A stretch of 64,000 nucleotides of DNA from Arachnopeziza araneosa (Eukaryota; Ascomycota; Leotiomycetes; Helotiales; Arachnopezizaceae), in NCBI GenBank assembly GCA_003988855.1, contig QYAI01000112.1, positions 26,516-90,515 of the forward strand. Direction: 5' to 3'. Positions 57,845 through 64,000 of this stretch are shown here, one piece after another. A program made the translations under genes and the position numbers. Position 1 is the first letter of the stretch; the number at the start of each line of letters is the position of its first letter. Under the pieces are notes generated by a model. The model did no database searches and was not told the origin of the DNA. It was given only the letters and a program-made list of their open reading frames with translations.

Positions 57845-58571
57845 AGCGTGTTCCGATTCGAAGGAATTTGTCTGGCAAGATGTAATCTGCTGCTGGGACT
57901 GAGATGGAGTATCAATAAATCAATCTCCATCGTGTCGAAAGGATTATGTGCAGGACGTTGTGGGGCTTAAAAGTTCAATATCTCCATCTTTATTAGATCC
58001 TTACCCTATGTAGCTGCCTATACTACCGCTATGCAGAGAACTCTATATACAATTCAAGGCTCATGAATCTTCCAATCCTATTTCATAATTAAGTGAAATG
58101 ACCAATGAAATTCACACAACCAAGGGAAACAATCTTGAAATCCCCCGACCGGAGATCTACGGCCCATTCTCGTGTGTTATCATTGCATACCAGTACTACG
58201 TCGAGGAATTACCATTTAAACGCAACCAGTTTGAGGTGTAGTCGGTAAAACAGAGACGACTCGCAATTGGAGCATTATATATGCCACAAGAATCTTGAGC
58301 GGCGGCGTATAGGGAAGCGAATTGGATCCTTTGTGAGGCAACGATGCAAATTCAGATAAAGCTTCGGCTGTTAACTCATCCTATGTCACGAGACATGAAG
58401 GAGCGTTCAGCACAGGGGTAACTATCAAGGTATATAGCCTAGCTTTCTACTCGAATACATCAGGCTTGCATACACTTTGTTTCCCTTGCATCCTGGCAAC
58501 CGATCAATTCATCTTCCATTAACGTCTCGAGTCATCATCTAACTTTCTTAGATCTTGCTCTCTTCCTTACC
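57845..58571. other. Intergenic region between convergent genes
   Basis: 727 bp, AT-rich again. No feature seen. Confidence 0.5.
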
Positions 58572-59294
58572 CTAAATCACCCTCGCCTCCGCTTTCTTCG
58601 CCTCTTCCATCTTCCGCTTCAGCACATCAAACCTCTCCAACGCATCCTCCCTCCACACCTGACTCCGCCGATACTTCCCCTCCTCTACAATCGGAACACC
58701 CCTCTCTTTCTCACCAGTCAAATCAACCCAATTCATCTTTGTTGATGTAAAAATGTGAATATCCGGTTTGACCGTCTTTTTGCTCCCATCATCTAGCGTT
58801 CCCGCCCTCACAAATGTCGTCCATGTCCCATCCCCACTATAATCGCTGTAGAGCACGACGTAGCAGTTTGGGCATCGAGCGATCATCTGGCCGCCACCAG
58901 AGGCTGAGGGTGTGTTGATGAGGACAGGTTGAGTCTCCGAGGTGATGCGGAAATTTGATGTCTCGATGATGGCGTTTAGGGCGAAGGCGGTACCGGTTTC
59001 GCGCTGGCACCACGTGCAGTGGCAGCAGTTTGTGCAGAGGAAGGGGGCGAGAACTTCGTACCTGATGGTCTTGCATGTGCAGTAGCCCTTGAGTGGCGTG
59101 AAGGTTTCGGCGCCATTGCGTTGCAATAGTTGGATAAGCTGGGAAGGAGTTGCGAAGAGGAATGGAGCGTTGATGCTCTCGACGGCTCCAGGCGAGATTG
59201 TACGGTATGTACCCGTACGTCTGAGAACGTGTAGGACCGAGTGGGATAAAACAATATTTGTACCACTATAACCCTCGAAGTGAAGCTTTCTCAT
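58572..59294 (-). CDS. GFA / CENP-V fold zinc protein
   Basis: 240 aa from ATG 59294. The core is the GFA (glutathione-dependent formaldehyde-activating) zinc fold: GYCTCKTIRYEV with CxC, FLCTNCCHCTWCQRETGTAF with CxxC, ARCPNC with CxxC, and the tail KPDIHIFTSTKMNWVDL. These cysteines bind two zinc ions in the family. Residues 1-75 are poorly conserved and may be partly a 5' leader: family members usually begin right before GYCTC, yet no closer in-frame ATG exists. Most fungal GFA proteins lack proven enzyme activity. Convergent with the GST. Confidence 0.83.
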   Translation of the reverse strand: MRKLHFEGYSGTNIVLSHSVLHVLRRTGTYRTISPGAVESINAPFLFATPSQLIQLLQRNGAETFTPLKGYCTCKTIRYEVLAPFLCTNCCHCTWCQRETGTAFALNAIIETSNFRITSETQPVLINTPSASGGGQMIARCPNCYVVLYSDYSGDGTWTTFVRAGTLDDGSKKTVKPDIHIFTSTKMNWVDLTGEKERGVPIVEEGKYRRSQVWREDALERFDVLKRKMEEAKKAEARVI

Positions 59295-59446
59295 CAAAAC
59301 GAGACAAGACAACCCCGCTCAGATCACTTTGAAGGTGGGGCTGGCGGGTTATTTCCATCTCTTTCCATCAGAAACCAAAACCCTTGATAGCAAATCTCGT
59401 TCCTTCTCTTCTCCCCCCATTTCAAACCACCGCCCAAACATCCATC

Positions 59447-60880
59447 TCAAGGAAAAGAGCTCATAACATCCACCCCACTAACCACCATCAATTTCGTTTG
59501 CCTATTACCCATCATACCCAAACCCGGATACTCCCTATAGATCCCACGATTCCAACTCCCGGGAAAAACATACTTCTCGAAGAAATCCTCTTGTGATTTT
59601 CCGTCATTAATAGTCCTAGTATATGCGATTAGAGAAGACATCGTCGACGTGACAAGACCTATGAAAAACGTCGAGCGGATGAGGGTTTCGTACTCGACTA
59701 TGGCTTTCTGATCGAAGTCTAGCTTTTCAACCGCGGCTAGTAATGAGGCGTTGGCATGGGTTCTGTCTCGAAGAAGGCTCGATTTATCGACGACGTTGAA
59801 GCCGAGCGGGATTAGGTCTTGGCTGAATTCGTTGATGGCTTCTTGATCGCCGCACTATTTCGAAAAAGTTGGATTGAGCTTGAATTTGACCGCAAGATGT
59901 GTTTCCAAGAAAGCGACGGGTTGGAAACTTACGCTTATATAAACAGTCCTGAGACCATACTCCTCACTGATCTGCAGAAGCTCCCTGGTATAATGCCGCA
60001 TCTGGTCAACCGCCGATCCAAATTCCTTTGGCCAATCACTCTCTGCGCGGAAATGAACGCCAATATATTTCCCATCTCGGAGAATCGGGCTTTCAGAGAC
60101 CTGCAGGCTCAGATCCAACAGGTCCTGGCTGAAAATGATGGTTTTGAAGAGCGCCTTTCGAATATTGCCGAGCTCGGCAGACATGTTGTAGTTCCACGCA
60201 ATCAATGTATCCCCATAACTTACCACGGCCGAGTTCTCCCTACTGATGTCGGTCCGGTTCAAACCTGCTATCTCCATCGCCGTCTCGATGAAGGGTCGGA
60301 AGCTGCCTTTGGAATAAGAAGCTTGTGCCCATCCTCGCTCACGCGTTAGGATTACATGTTTGATTCCGCTTCTATCGTCACACAAGCGGACGCTGAGCTG
60401 AGGACAGTTCCTAGCTAGCGATTTCTGCAGGTATTCCATGTTCCAGAACCTATCTGCGCAAGAAGTGTGAGAGTTTGTGTTGGCCAGGTTGTCTTCACTT
60501 CTCCAGGTTACAGAAGGAATGACGACGCCTGCACCAGCGTCGATTGCTAGTCGCAAACAGGTCTGGATTCGATTCCTGGCGTTGTTGAGACCACCACAGG
60601 CAGATGTTTTCTTTTCGCCGCAGTAGGTATGGCAGTGGAGCCATAGTCCTTCTGTCCATTTTGTTTCTCTGCACAGTTTTTGTAGTGGCCGAAAAGTTTC
60701 TTCCTCTTTCGACTCATCTCCCTCCACCTTTGGGGTTTGTGGGATTCCTAGCCCAGTAGGATATACAGAAACGCGATTGATATATCTTTCAGATATTTTG
60801 GAGAATCTCGCAGTATAGTATATGATTGAGATGAGTAGCAAAGCTCCGAGACTAAAGAGTGTTCCCCTTGGGTTGAGCAT
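59447..60880 (-). CDS. Type II membrane protein, O-fucosyltransferase-like (fungal)
   Basis: Exons 59933..60880 and 59447..59854, intron 78 bp (GTAAGT, AATAG); 451 aa. A single membrane anchor at residues 7-25 (LFSLGALLLISIIYYTA) then a lumenal domain: NNARNRIQTCLRLAIDAGAGVVIPSVTWRS (nucleotide-sugar fold start), an Asn-x-Thr site at NRTD, YIGVHFRAESDWP (the HxRxE/D motif of O-fucosyltransferase-type enzymes) and FFIGLVTSTMSSLIAY near the end. Expected in the Golgi, transferring a sugar from a GDP-sugar; substrate unknown. Fits the fungal family that is often found as single genes near carbohydrate enzymes. Sites NRTD and NMSA may be glycosylated. Confidence 0.82.
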
Positions 60881-62525
60881 TTTGGCTCCATTGACTTTTG
60901 TTATGTTAGTGAAGCGGGGATAGAGCTAAGTCCCGAGAGAAATACCCAATCATGATCCTGGATCCAACAAGAGTTGATACCATGTGTTCAATAGCAGCAT
61001 TGATATTAGAAACACCTGTTGCGCGTATGCTCTACATGTACAGAGCATCCGCCCTCCTCCGTACATATTTTTTTTTTCTGAAAAGAAAGTGCTGGCTCAA
61101 GATGACAACGCCAGAAGCATCGGCAGGGTTGTCGAAATCAATATTGTCATCAGGTCATGGTATCGGTTCCTCCCCCTCTTACGCTCAGCCAACTGCCGAT
61201 TAACCGCCCCCTCTTACCATCGACCATTCTTATCAGTAGGCCAATCAGGGAATGAAGAGCAAAGGCTTCGCATAAAATACGCAATGCTCAACACGCGGAG
61301 TTCCCAACTCCGGGATACAGCATTAGATTTAATCTTCTCGATACGAACTACCACACCTTTTTACGCTGCGGGCATTTAAGCCTAAATACCCACCAACAAA
61401 CCAAACGAATGGAGAGCAATGAATTTCCCGAGAGACATATGATGCATAACAAAATCCAGATCCAGATCCAGATTCAAGATCGCTTGAACACTATCCAACC
61501 CGTCCTCGCTTGTTCAAGGGGTCGAGGGTGTTCACGTGACCGCTGCATTTCCCTTTCTACCTGGGAAGGTTTGCGCCTTGTCCAAAACTTCCAAACATGG
61601 AAAGGACAACTACAAGAGAGCCGTTTGTGTCTTTCTATATCATTAAGCAAGTCAAGATGCTTGACTTGTTACTACAAAAGTACGGGATAATGTTACTAAA
61701 CAAAGCAGTAATTAACACTAACTTACCGCATCTGAAGCGGGTTTGAAAAAGTGTCGTCTGAGATGAGCTATATAATCTCAGACAACTGTTGATTCTAAGA
61801 TAAGAAACAGAAATAAAAATACAAACCTTCGGGAAAAAGGACAAATGAAAACTTTGTATTACATTCTCGTGCGGTATGCAAGGGTTCTAGTCTTCGGGCC
61901 GCTATCCGCGCCGCCATTGCTACCCCAAAGCAGGAAGAAGCTAAAATTGTCAGTCCAGAAAGACTAAATTATATCGTTCTGCTAAATCCGATATCTTATA
62001 GGCAATATGGAGGGCCTAGAACCTGTAGAATTGATTTCAAGAAAGGCATTTCAGGAGAGACTGAAGCGAACGTTGAGCAGAGGGGATGCCTAGCGAAGAA
62101 AATCAGTATGGAGAAACAAAGGGCAAATGCAACAATGAGAAAGATAGGCCTGCAGTCAGATTCGATGATGTTGACAGGTAGTTGAGGGAACACAATCTGA
62201 TCAGATTATGTTCCAGGAAATGTTGGCTAGCGTGGCCTAGGAGCCCTCAGACATCCATGTCTCAGATACGTATCACGTGCAGGTCGTATATGCTGGATCT
62301 TGCCCAAACTTCATTCTGTACCGTTGACAATATATTCTGAGTTCCTTCAAGTTTAATTTTGTGTCTTAAGACATATCGCTTGCGTATCTAGGTAGTTAGT
62401 AGCCCCTGCTCTGGCATCACGTGCTATGCAGCCCTCACCAACAGCTGGAAGGGATTTTCGCGCTGATGTCACGTGGAGATCATGCTAATCCTTCCTGAAT
62501 CTCGCTTCATGCTAACTTCACACTA
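60881..62525. other. Intergenic region with repeated TCACGTG sites
   Basis: 1.6 kb, no gene. TCACGTG occurs at 61532-61538, 62273-62279, 62417-62423 and 62469-62475, with a fifth at 63857-63863 past the transposon. The short frames at 60984, 61409 and 61996 have no support. Contains a GATCCAGATCCAGATCC-like triple near 61455. Confidence 0.5.
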
Positions 62526-63840
62526 CAGTAGAACTTGGATATATCGGATCAAAAAATCAGCCACTTTACCTCTGATATATCCAGGTTTCCGAACAATCCA
62601 GGTTGCTTATATAATTATATTGCTTATATAATATTAACTAGGCTTAAAAAATCTATCTAAACTGCTCTGAGCAAGACCTTTTTGATGTTTATGAATAACT
62701 TCTTTTTTATATTGACGCAAAATTAATAAGAAATCGATTTTAGAAAGGTTATTCTCTTCTTCGAACTAACAAAGAGTCTCTAAAGCAGCAACTGCTGATT
62801 AAGAAGTTACTAGTAGCTGTAGCTCTTGTAGCTCTTCTTTTTTCTTCTTCTCAAAATCAGCTTCTTGCTGTGTGTTTTCAGCAACAATATCATCAATAAG
62901 AGTGTTAATATCCTTAGAATCGATAATTTCTTCGCTTCATGTCTCAGAATAAGGTAAGATATAGGTGCGTAAATCAAAGATTTCTAGGATAAGACTACGA
63001 GCTTGCAACTTTAATAAAGTTATATGCATTATACTAATATCGCTTTTTAATTCGGTCTACAAATCAAAGTTAACAGCAAAGTAAACACTATAGTTAATTG
63101 CCTGAGAACGCCGCTAACATAACTAAATTGTAGCTGCTTGAACACTGTCTTCTTAAGCTTTTATTTCTTATTAAACAGCTCGTAGAACGTTTATCTCTTT
63201 AGAAAAGTTCTTACTTTCGTCGAAAGTTTTTGCTATAAATAGCACGTACTGCTTTCGTACGTGCGTTTTCTAATTTTGAATAATTTCTTAATTAAGCAGC
63301 TAATATATAGAAGTTGCGTTTGAAGAAAGCTACATAACTTTCGTTGCTTTTAATATATTAGCTTTTTCTAGCTGTTCGACTGCAAGTTCGTGTGCAGAGA
63401 AGTTATCTATTAAAAAAAAAGCTTTCTTATTAGCAGCAGCTATTCGAGCGTCAAACTACTGCAAATAGTTCTTTATAATCTAGTAAGTTATCTACGCAGT
63501 CTTATTCGAACGCTATACTGCACTAATATTATTAAAAGAAGTTATATTCTTTGCTCGAAAGCAATGCGGTTGCTTTGCAGTTTCGATATACTAACAAAGA
63601 AGCTTCTTAGATCTAGTAGCGTTGCAACAGAAGTTAATAGTAATTCGAGCCTTTTGCTTCTTTGTTTCTGCAGCAGCAGAAGAAGATAGAGAACGATCAG
63701 GCTTTAATTTCTAATAATAAGCTAATTTGTCTATATTGTATGTGTTTTCAGGCTTATAATCTTGTACAGCTTGCTTAATATTCTTTATTATTTTTTTGTT
63801 TTCTTCATTAACCTGAGCAGATGCTTCTTCGCCGTGCTAG
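62526..63840 (-). mobile_element. Degenerate Fot1/pogo-type DNA transposon remnant
   Basis: The left border (62526) starts CAGTAGAACTTGGATATATC after a TA, the pogo/Fot1 terminal repeat, followed by a subterminal inverted copy (CTGATATATCCAGGTTT). On the minus strand the inside is a dead transposase with DDE wording: YNIDKLAYY, KLKPDRSLS, TKKQKARITINFCCNAT, FLIDNFSAHELAVEQLEKA (second catalytic Asp kept) and LKATKVM-stop-LSSNATSIY. Stops fall where the family has Trp or Gln (TGG to TAG, CAG to TAG), and the expected Glu of MDE is Lys: the G-to-A/C-to-T pattern of RIP. The DNA-binding N-terminus is missing because homology stops near 63835 without a second terminal repeat. Non-functional. Confidence 0.85.
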
Positions 63841-64000
63841 TGTGATAAGCAGGATATCACGTGAATGGAATGTCATGCGTGGACAGCTCGGGCATAAGAA
63901 CCTTATTTCCGAAGTGTGGAGAATAAGGGGTACATTCAGAGTCTATTCGGACTAGGGCCAGAGAGAAGTTTACTGTAGATAAGGCACACCTTACTCTTGT

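Overview
The window is nuclear DNA of a filamentous ascomycete (Pezizomycotina). Nearly every gene has short introns of 40-125 bp with GTNNGT donors, CTAAC-like branch points and YAG acceptors. The gene families fit too: HET domain, Dicer-like 1 with C-terminal Cys motif, CorA-like/kinase/ankyrin proteins, spherulin-4, Ure2-type GST. A Fot1/pogo transposon shows RIP-like G-to-A decay. Leotiomycetes is my best guess at class, but only from the general look of the families. Exon coordinates were built by hand from splice signals and frame continuity, with no alignments.

Layout. 0-9 kb: 5' part of an EMP70/TM9SF gene, a multi-exon membrane protein of unknown function with a frame problem, two tandem BTB paralogs that both show damage, and TAP42. 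9-15 kb: a large Dicer-like 1 gene divergent from TAP42. 16-20 kb: a third BTB gene and a hexose transporter. 22-30 kb: a HET-domain gene, an RBR E3 ligase head-to-head with a tandem ubiquitin-like protein ending in LRGG plus a short tail, and a coiled-coil protein. 30-38 kb: a kinase pseudogene with in-frame stops, an SDR, an unknown four-exon gene and a spherulin-4 protein. 38-39 kb: a TA-flanked MITE and a solo LTR with a 5-bp duplication. 39-49 kb: a CorA-like membrane protein, a double kinase/pseudokinase protein and a kinase-ankyrin fusion. 52-58 kb: a visibly GC-richer block with a maltose-type MFS permease, an SDR and a GST. 58-61 kb: a GFA-family protein and an O-fucosyltransferase-like protein. 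62.5-63.8 kb: a RIP-mutated Fot1/pogo remnant.

How the genes may work together. The most interesting unit is the 27 kb pair: an E3 ligase with a complete RING1-IBR-RING2 and a two-domain ubiquitin-like protein with a processable C-terminus share a 226-bp promoter. This looks like a dedicated conjugation module (inference). It sits beside a HET gene, and the window also carries RNA interference (dcl1) and a kinase/ankyrin/CorA-like cluster, so much of the region resembles accessory defence or non-self-recognition DNA mixed with housekeeping genes (TAP42, EMP70). The GC-rich permease-SDR-GST block may be a small metabolic group of different compositional history.
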